Shown here: one piece after another, positions 25,364 through 32,725 of the stretch
How the letters are laid out: the number at the start of each line of letters is the position of its first letter
Position numbering within the stretch: the stretch's first letter is position 1
Source of the DNA: Longivirga sp038316965
GTDB taxonomy: Bacteria; Actinomycetota; Actinomycetes; S36-B12; CAIYMF01
Assembly: GCA_038316965.1 (NCBI GenBank)
Contig: JBBQAY010000006.1
Coordinates: 14,102 to 78,101, forward strand
Direction of reading: 5' to 3'
Length of the DNA stretch: 64,000 nt
The notes under the pieces: model-generated
What the model saw: the letters and a program-made list of their open reading frames with translations, nothing else
Told to the model about the DNA's origin: nothing
Databases searched by the model: none
Program-made: the position numbers and the translations under genes

Positions 25364-27220
25364 TTACGGGGCTTCCAGGTCGTCCAGATCGACCAGCGCG
25401 GCGCTCACATCGGTCTGCAGGTCGCGCAAGAGCTGGGCTTCGGCTGCTCGGTCGCCGACCTTGGCGATCACGATGCGAACGCCGCCCGCTGCCGTCGCCT
25501 CCTCGATCGCGGTCACCAGCGCCGTCACGTCGGTCACGGTGGTGACGTGGTCGACCGCCACCGCCGCCGCGACCTTCTCGAGGTCGAGCCCGAGGGGCGT
25601 GCCGAAGATGCGCTCGAAGTGCGGCGTGCCCGACTGCTCGAGCTGACCGAAGATGCCGCCGCCGTCGTTGTCGACCACGACGACCACGAGGTCGGGCCGC
25701 GGCTCGTCGTCGCCGACGAGCAGGCCGTTGTGGTCGTGAAGGAAGGCCAGGTCGCCCACGAGCGCGTACGCCGTCCCTCCGGTCGCGGTCACGACCTCCG
25801 CGACGCCCTCCTCGTCGATGTGGATCGCCGTCCGCGGAGTCTGGTGCGAGAGCGCAGCCCCCCACGCGGTCGCGAGCAGCCCGTCGATCCCGGACGCACC
25901 GCGGTTGCCGATCACGAGCGGAGCCTCGTCGGCATCGCGCACCCGTGCGAACGACTCGAGGTGCCGCACGGGCCAGGAGGACGCCGCGAGCAGCAGGGCC
26001 GAGGAGTCGAGCACGTCCCACAGGGTGCGCGCGACGTCAGGCCCGGTGAGCGTCGAGCCCTCGTCGAGGCGCTTGGTGATCGCGGTGTCGGCGCGGGCGT
26101 CGGCTGCGAGCCAGGAGTCGAGCCAGGAGTCGTCGTACAGCTCGAAGGCGGTCGGCGGCTCCGGCACCACCGACACGAACATCGTCGCGTTGCGGGTCGG
26201 GTCGGGCCGGTACGCCGCTGCGCGGTCGTCAGCGACGATCACGATGGGAGCGTCGCGGATCATCGCGAGCACCGACCGCGACAACCCCGGGCGGCCGACG
26301 CAGACGACGAGCTCGGGCGCGTGCTCGTCGGCGAAGTGCGCGTCGGCCAGCAGCAGCGCGCCGTGGGCGACGGTGGAGTCGCCGACTCGCGCGTTGCCGC
26401 TCGGCTCACCGATGAGGGGCCAGCCGCACGACTCCGCGAGGGCGACGGCGGAGTCGCTCGCCTCGATGTCGTTGAGGTCGCCGACCACCACGACTCCGCG
26501 CGCCGGCACCACGTGATCGGGGTCGGCGTCCGGCCCGGCGAACAGCGCCAGGATCTCGTCGATGGGCTGCGCTGCCGCCATGCCCAGCCGGGCGTCGACG
26601 GCTACAGGAAGCCGCTCCTCGGGCGAGGAGTCTGCGTCGGCGAGACCGAGCGGCTCGATCCAGGTGTCGTCGCCGTCGGGCACGAGCGGCTCGCGGAAGG
26701 CGACGTTGAGGTGCACCGGGCCGGAGGAACCCACCTCGGTCGCGACCGAGATCGCGCGCGCGACGACCGAGCGCCAGTAGCGCACCTGGCCGAGGCGCTC
26801 CTCCGCGACCGCCACCTCGTGGGCCCAGCGCACGGTGCTGCCGAAGATCTTCACCTGGTCGATCGTCTGGTGGGCACCGGTGTCGCGGAGCTCGGCGGGA
26901 CGGTCTGCGCTCACGACGATCACGGGCACGCCGGCGAACGAGGCCTCGACGAGTGCGGGCAGCAGGTTGGCGACAGCCGTGCCGCTCGTCGTGACGATGG
27001 CGACCGGCTCCTTGACCACCTTGGCCAGGCCTACGGCGAGGAAGCCGGCGCTGCGCTCGTCGACCCGCACGTGCAGGCGCAGGTCGTCGCGCTCGTCGGC
27101 TTCCGCGAGCGCGATGGCCAACGCGGCGCTGCGGCTCCCTGGCGCGAGGACGACCTCGGTGACGCCGCCGGCGACGAGCTCGTCGACCAGCACCCGCGCC
27201 ATCGCGGTGCTCGGGTTCAT
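25364..27220 (-). CDS. menD: MenD, SEPHCHC synthase
   Basis: Thiamine-diphosphate enzyme of 618 residues joining 2-oxoglutarate and isochorismate (with decarboxylation) in menaquinone synthesis. The N-terminal VLAPGSRSAALAIAL is the MenD signature, TTSGTAVANLLPALVEAS and VSADRPAELRDTGAHQTIDQ follow, and the C-terminal TPP domain has GNRGASGIDGLLATAWGAAL and VVVDNDGGGIFGQLEQSG. ATG 27220 overlaps the menC stop by 4 nt (ATGA), which fixes the start; frames extending further upstream run antisense-like through menC. Confidence 0.95.
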   Translation of the reverse strand: MNPSTAMARVLVDELVAGGVTEVVLAPGSRSAALAIALAEADERDDLRLHVRVDERSAGFLAVGLAKVVKEPVAIVTTSGTAVANLLPALVEASFAGVPVIVVSADRPAELRDTGAHQTIDQVKIFGSTVRWAHEVAVAEERLGQVRYWRSVVARAISVATEVGSSGPVHLNVAFREPLVPDGDDTWIEPLGLADADSSPEERLPVAVDARLGMAAAQPIDEILALFAGPDADPDHVVPARGVVVVGDLNDIEASDSAVALAESCGWPLIGEPSGNARVGDSTVAHGALLLADAHFADEHAPELVVCVGRPGLSRSVLAMIRDAPIVIVADDRAAAYRPDPTRNATMFVSVVPEPPTAFELYDDSWLDSWLAADARADTAITKRLDEGSTLTGPDVARTLWDVLDSSALLLAASSWPVRHLESFARVRDADEAPLVIGNRGASGIDGLLATAWGAALSHQTPRTAIHIDEEGVAEVVTATGGTAYALVGDLAFLHDHNGLLVGDDEPRPDLVVVVVDNDGGGIFGQLEQSGTPHFERIFGTPLGLDLEKVAAAVAVDHVTTVTDVTALVTAIEEATAAGGVRIVIAKVGDRAAEAQLLRDLQTDVSAALVDLDDLEAP

Positions 27221-28236
27221 GCGGCGCCTCCCTCGGCTGCGTCGATCAGGGCCAGGCATCGCTCGAGCCTGTCCTGCCACCATCGCCCGCGATCGGGGCC
27301 GAGACGGGAGGACGCGGCGGCGAGCAGGTCGAGATCAGGGGCGGGGCGCACGACCGACAGTCTGCCGTCCTCGGGCAGCAGGGTGCGCACCGTGAGGTCG
27401 TCGGCGAGCAGTCGACCGGTGCCGAGCCCGCACGCGTAGGGCAGGTCGGGGAGCGCACCCGCGAGGGCGAGCGCGGCGGCGAGCCCAACGCTGGAGTCGA
27501 GCGAGCCGCTCACCGTCACCGGCCGACCGATGCGCTGCGCCAGATCGAGGGCACGGCGTACGCCGCCCAGCGGGATCGCCTTGAGGATCACGATGTCCGC
27601 GGCGTCGCGGATCGTCGCGAGGGCGATGCCGTCGAGGTCACCAGCGAGGCGCAGGCCCTCGTCGACGGCGATCGGCACGTCGGTGAGCGTGCGCAGCTCG
27701 GCCAGCTCGGCGAGCGTCGCGCACGGCTGCTCGGCGTACTCGAGGCCGAGGGCGAGGTCGGCCAGCACCTCGAGCCGATCCGCTGCCTCCTGCACGCTCC
27801 AGGCGCCGTTGGCGTCGACACGGATGCTGCCCTCGGCAACGCCGCAGTCGTCGAGCACCGCTCGTACGGCGGCCACCCGCTCGACGTCGGCGGCGAAGTC
27901 CTGGCCCGGCTCGGCCACCTTGACCTTGATCGTGGTGCAGCCGTCGCGCTGCACGGCGTCGAGCACGAGCGCGCCCACCTCCGCGACGCCGAGCGCAGGC
28001 ACGATCGCGTTCACGGCAACGGACGTGCGAACGGCCTCCGGCCAGTCGCCCCGCGCCTGCTCGAGGGCCGCGCGCAGCCATCGGGCCGCGGTGAGGTCGT
28101 CGTACTCCGGGAACGGCGCCCACTCGCCCCAGCCGTCCTCGACGCGGATCAGCAGACCCTCGCGCGTCGTCGTCCCGCGGAACCTGCGTGAGAGCGCCAG
28201 CGCGAACGGCACCGAGTCGTCGAGACCGGTCCTCAT
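27217..28236 (-). CDS. menC: o-Succinylbenzoate synthase
   Basis: Enolase-superfamily dehydratase, 339 residues, forming o-succinylbenzoate from SHCHC. The N-terminal capping domain carries REGLLIRVEDGWGEWAPFPE and the barrel carries the catalytic Lys in CTTIKVKVAE, metal ligands in IRVDANGAWS, GLEYAEQPC and PIAVDEGLR, and the second Lys in VILKAIPLGGVRRAL. I place the start at ATG 28236, which overlaps the stop of the upstream repeat-protein gene (GGATGA); an alternative GTG at 28260 lies inside that gene. It is coupled upstream to the repeat protein and downstream to menD. Confidence 0.92.
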   Translation of the reverse strand: MRTGLDDSVPFALALSRRFRGTTTREGLLIRVEDGWGEWAPFPEYDDLTAARWLRAALEQARGDWPEAVRTSVAVNAIVPALGVAEVGALVLDAVQRDGCTTIKVKVAEPGQDFAADVERVAAVRAVLDDCGVAEGSIRVDANGAWSVQEAADRLEVLADLALGLEYAEQPCATLAELAELRTLTDVPIAVDEGLRLAGDLDGIALATIRDAADIVILKAIPLGGVRRALDLAQRIGRPVTVSGSLDSSVGLAAALALAGALPDLPYACGLGTGRLLADDLTVRTLLPEDGRLSVVRPAPDLDLLAAASSRLGPDRGRWWQDRLERCLALIDAAEGGAA

Positions 28237-28532
28237 CCGAGGCCGCTCAGGATCCCGCACCAGATCGACCTCGCCCGGCGGGCGACCGAGCGCAGTCGCT
28301 CACCCGTGCTCGGACCGGTCGCAGCCTCGACGGTTTCGTCGTCGACGTGGCCGGTGCTCGGACCGGTGGCGACCTCGACGGTGGTGTCGACGTCGTGGCC
28401 GGTGCTCGGACCGGTGGCGACCTCGACGGTGGTGTCGTCGTCGTGGCCGGTGCTCGGACCGGTCGCGACCTCGACAGTGGTGTCGTCGACGGCGTCGGCG
28501 GCCGGCGAGGCGGGCGAAGGCTCGGGGGCCAT
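28233..28532 (-). CDS. Small acidic 16-residue-repeat protein coupled to menC
   Basis: Unknown protein of 99 residues that I regard as real. It has a GGAGGAGG ribosome-binding site (28537-28544) 4 nt before the ATG, and its stop overlaps the menC ATG. Residues 15-78 are four tandem copies of a 16-residue unit, consensus DDTTVEVATGPSTGH, then a basic, amphipathic tail (RLRSVARRARSIWCGILSGL). The first 14 residues are Pro/Ala-rich. The repeats are acidic and Thr-rich, so probably extended or disordered; the tail could bind a membrane or another protein. Being first in the operon with menC-menD, it could tune menaquinone synthesis, but that is inference. Copy number may vary between strains. Confidence 0.65.
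   Translation of the reverse strand: MAPEPSPASPAADAVDDTTVEVATGPSTGHDDDTTVEVATGPSTGHDVDTTVEVATGPSTGHVDDETVEAATGPSTGERLRSVARRARSIWCGILSGLG
28306..28497. repeat. Tandem repeat, 4 x 48 bp
   Basis: Four 48-bp units beginning at 28306, 28354, 28402 and 28450. The middle copies are almost identical at the DNA level and the outer ones have drifted. The period is a multiple of three, so changes in copy number keep the encoded protein in frame. Near-identity of the middle units suggests recent slippage or strong homogenisation. Confidence 0.9.
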
Positions 28533-28614
28533 GCGTCCTCCTCCGGCGTACGCCGTGACCGCAGGGAGCGGCTCGCGGTGCCGGCGGCCGCAGGTGGGCC
28601 GCCCGGCTCAACCC

Positions 28615-28620
28615 TAGGCT
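28615..28620 (+). promoter_or_regulatory. -10 hexamer of a predicted leaderless menE mRNA
   Basis: TAGGCT ends 7 nt before the GTG of menE. The 95-nt gap is divergent and must also hold the promoter of the repeat-protein/menC/menD operon. Confidence 0.55.
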
Positions 28621-28627
28621 GGCGGGC

Positions 28628-29824
28628 GTGAGCAGGCAGCGCGGACTGAGACGCGTGGACGTCGTGCCCGGCCCCGACGGCGTCGAGGCGCTGCTCGACC
28701 TGCTGCCCGAGGCGCTCGCGGGCGACGGACCGGCTCTGGCGATCGCACCGGCCGGCGACGGCACGGCGGCACGTCGTGCGCAGGCCGCCGTGCTCCCCGA
28801 CCCCGCGACGCTCGTCGACGACGACGTCGCGGTGGTCCTGGCCACGAGCGGCTCGACCGGCTCGCCGCGCGGGGTGCTGCTGACGGCGTCGGCCCTGCTC
28901 GCCTCGGCCGAGGCCGCGCTGACCACGCTCGTCGGAGGCGCTGCGGCCTGGAGCCTCGCGCTGCCGGTCACGTCGGTCGGCGGCCTGCAGGTGCTGATGC
29001 GCTCGCTCATGAGCTCTACCGAGCCCGAGGTGCTGCCGTCGGTCGGCGGTGCGTCGCGCTTCACGGCGGCCGAGTTCGCGACGGCCACCTGGCGCCTCGA
29101 CCCGTCGCTCCCCGGCTGCACGTCGATCGTCCCCGCGCAGGCCGCGATCCTGCTCGACGAAGCCGAGGGCCTCGCCGCGCTCCAGGCGTACGACGCCGTG
29201 CTCCTCGGCGGCGCGCGCACTCCCCCGGCGATGCTGCGGCGGCTGCTCGACGCGCACGTCGTCGCGGTGCCGACGTACGGCATGACCGAGACGAGCGGCG
29301 GCCTGGCGTACGACGGCGTGCCGCTGCCCGGTGCGGCGGCGCGGATCGCGGACGCCGACCGTGATGGCGTGGGTCGGATCGAGGTGTCCGGCCCGATGCT
29401 CGCGCAGGGCTACCTCGGCGACCCCGAGGCCACGGCGGCCGCGTTCCTCGACGGCTGGCACCGCACCCTCGACCTCGGTCGCCTCGTCGACGGCCGGCTC
29501 GAGGTGCTCGGCCGCGTCGACGACGTCGTGCAGGTCGGCGGAGTCAACGTCGCGGTCTCCGCGGTGGAGGACGTGCTCGCTCCGCTGTGCGACGGCGCGG
29601 TGGTGCTGGCCGAGCCGGACGACCGCTGGGGTGCGCGGCTCACGGCGTACGTCGTGCAGCCGGGCCCGGGCACGGAGGTGTCCGACGCCGAGGCGCTCGG
29701 CGCCGCGGTGGCCGCAGAGCTCGGCCGCGCCGCCGCGCCGCGCGCGTGGGTGCGCATCGACGCCGTACCCCTGCTGCCCAACGGCAAACCCGACCGCGCC
29801 ACCCTGCTCGAATTCCCCCGCTAA
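28628..29824 (+). CDS. menE: o-Succinylbenzoate-CoA ligase
   Basis: AMP-forming acyl-CoA synthetase of 398 residues, activating o-succinylbenzoate for menaquinone synthesis. The adenylate P-loop is VLATSGSTGSPRGVLLTAS, the A5 motif is PTYGMTETSGG, and the hinge and C-terminal motifs are LDLGRLVDG, GRVDDVVQVGGVNV and the final catalytic Lys in LLPNGKPDRATLL. It is shorter than many acyl-CoA ligases (about 500), as is usual for MenE. It is divergent from menC-menD and followed by a repeated hairpin that could terminate it. menB is not in the window. Confidence 0.92.
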   Translation: MSRQRGLRRVDVVPGPDGVEALLDLLPEALAGDGPALAIAPAGDGTAARRAQAAVLPDPATLVDDDVAVVLATSGSTGSPRGVLLTASALLASAEAALTTLVGGAAAWSLALPVTSVGGLQVLMRSLMSSTEPEVLPSVGGASRFTAAEFATATWRLDPSLPGCTSIVPAQAAILLDEAEGLAALQAYDAVLLGGARTPPAMLRRLLDAHVVAVPTYGMTETSGGLAYDGVPLPGAAARIADADRDGVGRIEVSGPMLAQGYLGDPEATAAAFLDGWHRTLDLGRLVDGRLEVLGRVDDVVQVGGVNVAVSAVEDVLAPLCDGAVVLAEPDDRWGARLTAYVVQPGPGTEVSDAEALGAAVAAELGRAAAPRAWVRIDAVPLLPNGKPDRATLLEFPR

Positions 29825-29861
29825 GGACAGCAACTGCCCTCCAGGGGCTCGATCTGTCCTT
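29823..29861 (+). repeat. Dispersed hairpin repeat, copy A (also terminator of menE)
   Basis: The outer stem AAGGACAG (29823-29830) pairs with CTGTCCTT (29854-29861), the inner stem GCCC with GGGC, with a 5-nt loop, and is followed by T residues. It overlaps the last two bases of the menE stop region. Related copies occur at 30400 and 49774. Confidence 0.75.
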
Positions 29862-29986
29862 TTCCGGACGGGTGAGGCGACGGCGCTGCGCGGGACTCCG
29901 GCCCCGAGGAGCCGGTAGCGTCCGGGGCGGCTCGGGACGGACGCGCGACAGGGGTCGGCGCACCGGGTCACGTTCGGGGGTTGGCC

Positions 29987-30388
29987 GTGATCCGCGTACT
30001 GCCGTACTTCGTCGAGATCGCACTGCTCGTGTTCTGCCTCGTCGACTGCATCCAGTCGCCGCCGCACCTGATCCGCAACCTCGAGAAGGGGTGGTGGATC
30101 GTGCTCATCATCATCCTGCCGCTGGTCGGCGGCATCGCCTGGCTCGTGGCCGGGCGCCCCGTGCGCACCTCGTCCGGCGCACAGTGGCGGATGGGCAGCG
30201 GCTTCCCCGCGGACGAGCGCCCGCGTACGGCGTACAAGCGCAACGAGGACGACCCGGCGTTCATGGCCGAGATGGCCCGCATCGACCGTGAGCACGAGGA
30301 GTCGCTGCGCGCCTGGGAGGCCAAGCTCGCGGCACAGGAGGCGGAGCACAAGCGCAAGCAGCAGGACGGCGGAAGCGCAGGCACCTGA
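29987..30388 (+). CDS. PLDc_N-type small membrane protein (paralogue 1)
   Basis: Protein of 133 residues with two membrane helices: PYFVEIALLVFCLVDCIQ and WWIVLIIILPLVGGIAWLVA. Those, with GRP after the second helix, match the phospholipase D-nuclease N-terminal (PLDc_N) domain found in many small actinobacterial membrane proteins. The C-terminal half is charged, predicted helical or coiled (MARIDREHEESLRAWEAKL). The GTG at 29987 has GGGGG 6 nt before it. A shorter paralogue lies at 32291; both share GRP and a DDPAF motif after the helices. The domain has no catalytic HKD residues. It is flanked by two copies of the hairpin repeat. Role unknown. Confidence 0.75.
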   Translation: MIRVLPYFVEIALLVFCLVDCIQSPPHLIRNLEKGWWIVLIIILPLVGGIAWLVAGRPVRTSSGAQWRMGSGFPADERPRTAYKRNEDDPAFMAEMARIDREHEESLRAWEAKLAAQEAEHKRKQQDGGSAGT

Positions 30389-30399
30389 CGCGTCGAGAA

Positions 30400-30438
30400 A
30401 AGGACAGATCGTGCCCGTGAAGGGCAGATCTTGTCCTT
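30400..30438 (+). repeat. Dispersed hairpin repeat, copy B
   Basis: AAGGACA (30400-30406) pairs with TGTCCTT (30432-30438), GATC with GATC inside that, then GCCC/GGGC with a 5-nt loop. It is followed by AGCGGGTGAAA, as in copy C. It lies 11 nt after the PLDc_N gene stop and can terminate it. Confidence 0.75.
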
Positions 30439-30501
30439 AGCGGGTGAAAGCCGGACGGCGGGGGCGCGCGGGGTGGGGCGCGGACTGACAGGATCTCGGC
30501 C

Positions 30502-31590
30502 GTGGCGACTTCCGGGCAGTGGTGGCAGGGCGCGCGCCCTCGCACCCTGCCTGCGGCGCTCGCTCCCGTGCTCGTCGGTACGGCGGTCGCCTGGTGGACG
30601 CTCGGTGAACTCATCCGCCTGTCCGCGAGGATTGGTGGCTGGTTCACGACCCAGGCGCCCACGCTCACCGCCTACCTCGCGACCGGCGGTGTGCTTCCGC
30701 CCCAGCCCGACGCCGGCGACGGCTGGTGGACGATCACCACGAACTCGATCTTCACGATCGAGAACTACACCGAGGTCATCGCGGATCCCGGTCCGATGTC
30801 GATCACCCCGCTGCAGTTCGCGCTTCGCGCCGTTCTTGCGCTGGTGGTCGCGCTCGCGCTGCAGGTGGGCGTCAACTACGCGAACGACTACAGCGACGGC
30901 ATCCGCGGCACCGACGACGCGCGGGTCGGCCCGGTGCGTCTCGTCGGCCAGGGGTTGGCCTCGCCGCGGTCGGTGAAGCTTGCCGCGTTCGCGATGTTCG
31001 GAGTCGCGGCGCTCGCCGGACTCGCGCTCGTGCTGCTCACCCAGGCGTGGTGGCTGCTGCTCGTGGGCGCGGCCGCGATCGTCGCAGCCTGGTTCTACAC
31101 CGGCGGCCCGAGCCCGTACGGCTACGCCGGCCTCGGCGAGGTCTTCGTCTTCGTGTTCTTCGGCCTCGTCGCCGTCGTGGGCACGACATACGTGCAGACG
31201 CTGTCGATCTCGTGGCTCGCGGTCGCGGGCGGCGTCGCCTGCGGCTCGCTGTCGGTCGGCATCCTGCTGGCGAACAACCTGCGCGACATCCCCACCGACA
31301 CCGTCAGCGGCAAGCACACCCTTGCGGTACGACTCGGCGACGCGCGCACGCGGGCGGCGTACGTCGCCTCACTCATCGTCCCTTTCGGTGTCGCGCTGGG
31401 CCTCTCGATCACCGTGACGTGGTGGGCGCTGCTCGCGCTGGTGGCGCTGCCGCTCGCCCTCGGCCCCGCGCGCATCGTGCGCCGTGGGGCTCTCGGCCGC
31501 GACCTGGTCCCGGTGCTGGCCGGCACCGGGAAGCTGCTGCTGGGGTACGCCGTCCTGCTGTCGACCGGCCTCGTCATCGCCTCGTTCTGA
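30502..31590 (+). CDS. menA: 1,4-Dihydroxy-2-naphthoate polyprenyltransferase
   Basis: Integral membrane UbiA-family enzyme, 362 residues, attaching the prenyl chain to 1,4-dihydroxy-2-naphthoate to give demethylmenaquinone. The Mg-diphosphate motif NYANDYSDGIRGTDD (about 128-142) and the second Asp-rich motif NNLRDIPTDTVSGKHTLAVR are clear. About eight or nine hydrophobic helices are present. There is an unusual insert of about 70 residues between the first and second helices (residues about 38-105, Trp and Thr-rich). The GTG start has a CAGGAT hexamer 7 nt before it. A palindromic terminator follows. Confidence 0.93.
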   Translation: MATSGQWWQGARPRTLPAALAPVLVGTAVAWWTLGELIRLSARIGGWFTTQAPTLTAYLATGGVLPPQPDAGDGWWTITTNSIFTIENYTEVIADPGPMSITPLQFALRAVLALVVALALQVGVNYANDYSDGIRGTDDARVGPVRLVGQGLASPRSVKLAAFAMFGVAALAGLALVLLTQAWWLLLVGAAAIVAAWFYTGGPSPYGYAGLGEVFVFVFFGLVAVVGTTYVQTLSISWLAVAGGVACGSLSVGILLANNLRDIPTDTVSGKHTLAVRLGDARTRAAYVASLIVPFGVALGLSITVTWWALLALVALPLALGPARIVRRGALGRDLVPVLAGTGKLLLGYAVLLSTGLVIASF

Positions 31591-31617
31591 GGGCGCGTTC
31601 CGGAGTCGTCGGGGAAT

Positions 31618-31642
31618 CCTGGTTGCCTCTTAGGCAACCAGG
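31618..31642. terminator. Bidirectional terminator between menA and the DUF4229 gene
   Basis: Perfect 10-bp stem CCTGGTTGCC (31618-31627) and GGCAACCAGG (31633-31642) with loop TCTTA, centred between convergent genes. Confidence 0.8.
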
Positions 31643-31670
31643 GGCACCCTCATGCGGAAACGGCGAGGGG

Positions 31671-32162
31671 TCAGGCGCGGTCGGTGGGCTCGAGGTCGTC
31701 GAGGTCGTCGTCAGCCGGGATCTCGCGGGAGCGCGTCGACCTGGTCGGGGCGGCGGTGGGCGCGTCCGCAGCCCGGGAGTCTGCGCGTGCTGTCCCGTTC
31801 GGCCCGGGGAAGGCTCCACCCGCGGGCGGCTCGTCGGTCTGGCCGGCCTCCGCCGGCCCGGCGTCGAGGTGGTCCTCGGCCGCGGAGGAGGAGTCGATGC
31901 GCTGGTTGACCTTCTGCACCGCGGTGACGACCTCGACGGCGGCGACCTCGCGACGGCGGTCGAGGGCGAAGACCGAGACGACGCCGGAGATGAGGAAGGC
32001 GAAGAGCAGGAGCAGCAGCGGCTGGCGGAGGCCGAGCAGCCACAGCACCCCCACGGTGATCGCGAGGATGAGAAGCCGGAGCAGCGAGTAGACGAGCACG
32101 GGATGCGCACCGCGCGGTTCGGGGGCGTCGGCAGCGGGAAGGGTCACGTCGTCCTGGCTCAC
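31671..32162 (-). CDS. DUF4229-type membrane protein
   Basis: Protein of 163 residues with two adjacent hydrophobic helices (LVYSLLRLLILAITVGVLWLL and LLLLLFAFLISGVVSVFAL). A conserved charged linker DRRREVAAVEVVTAVQKVNQ follows, then a disordered Pro/Ala/Asp-rich tail. This matches DUF4229 proteins, which in actinobacteria are often next to menA. Function unknown. The GTG start fits a leaderless mRNA: TACGGT at 32169-32174 ends 6 nt before it. The promoter, start and first seven codons are duplicated just upstream (see repeat). Confidence 0.75.
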   Translation of the reverse strand: MSQDDVTLPAADAPEPRGAHPVLVYSLLRLLILAITVGVLWLLGLRQPLLLLLFAFLISGVVSVFALDRRREVAAVEVVTAVQKVNQRIDSSSAAEDHLDAGPAEAGQTDEPPAGGAFPGPNGTARADSRAADAPTAAPTRSTRSREIPADDDLDDLEPTDRA

Positions 32163-32292
32163 GCATGCACCGTACGTCGGCCGGGGCCCTACGGACGAGC
32201 CGGGTCGGTCGTCAGGACGCCCGGGTCACGTCGTCCTGGCTCACGCATGCACCGTACGTCGGCCGGGGCCCTGCGGACGAGCCGGGTCGGTC
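32141..32292. repeat. 70-bp direct repeat duplicating the DUF4229 gene leader
   Basis: Copies at 32141-32210 and 32223-32292 differ at one base (A at 32191, G at 32273). The spacing is 82 bp. The unit contains, on the minus strand, the -10 hexamer TACGGT, the GTG start and the codons MSQDDVT. The upstream copy also covers the last two bases of the neighbouring gene's stop. Recent duplication is likely. Confidence 0.9.
32212..32244 (-). other. Leaderless 10-codon mini-ORF made by the leader duplication
   Basis: The second copy of the duplicated leader reads GTG and then codes MSQDDVTRAS before TGA. It has its own TACGGT 6 nt before the GTG, so it could be transcribed and translated like the real gene start. 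Whether it is expressed is unknown. Confidence 0.4.
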
Positions 32293-32644
32293 AGGAGGCG
32301 GGGGTCGCGTCGCCGCCCGGAGTGCTGCCGCCGTCGCGCTTCTCGCGCTTCTTGCGCATCTTCTCCGACCAGGTGAGGTCGTCGATCTGACGCAGGAAGG
32401 CGGGGTCGTCGTCCGGGGCCAGCGGGCCGCGACCACTGCCCGGGGCGAGCGAGCCGTCGCCGAGCGACCGCGGGCGCCCCCACACGAACCACGCCAGTGC
32501 GCCGAGCACCGGCACGACCAGGACGACCACGGCCCACAGGGTCTTGGGCAGCGAGCGGACGTCGCCGCTGCGGCTGAGCACGACGTCGATGAGCGCGTAC
32601 AGCACGACCACGAAAGCGACGCCGAACAGCAGGAACCTGCCCAC
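32291..32644 (-). CDS. PLDc_N-type small membrane protein (paralogue 2)
   Basis: Protein of 117 residues with two helices (LLFGVAFVVVLYALIDVVL and LWAVVVLVVPVLGALAWFVW) followed by GRP, as in PLDc_N proteins. It shares the pattern helix-helix-GRP-DDPAF with the protein at 29987. The C-terminus is charged (LTWSEKMRKKREKRDGGS). GTG start with GGAGG about 11 nt upstream. It lies downstream of the ccs genes on the same strand, 81 nt after ccsB, so may be cotranscribed. Function unknown. Confidence 0.75.
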   Translation of the reverse strand: MGRFLLFGVAFVVVLYALIDVVLSRSGDVRSLPKTLWAVVVLVVPVLGALAWFVWGRPRSLGDGSLAPGSGRGPLAPDDDPAFLRQIDDLTWSEKMRKKREKRDGGSTPGGDATPAS

Positions 32645-32725
32645 GTCAGCACACCTCCATGAGGGGAGGGTACGTCGCTGCCGCCCGGCCCGCCCGCGGG
32701 CAGAGCCTGGTGCCGATCACGGTCG

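Noticed and set aside
28306..28497. Tandem repeats as a possible CRISPR array
   Set aside because: Units are contiguous, without variable spacers, and are in frame in a protein; this is a coding tandem repeat.
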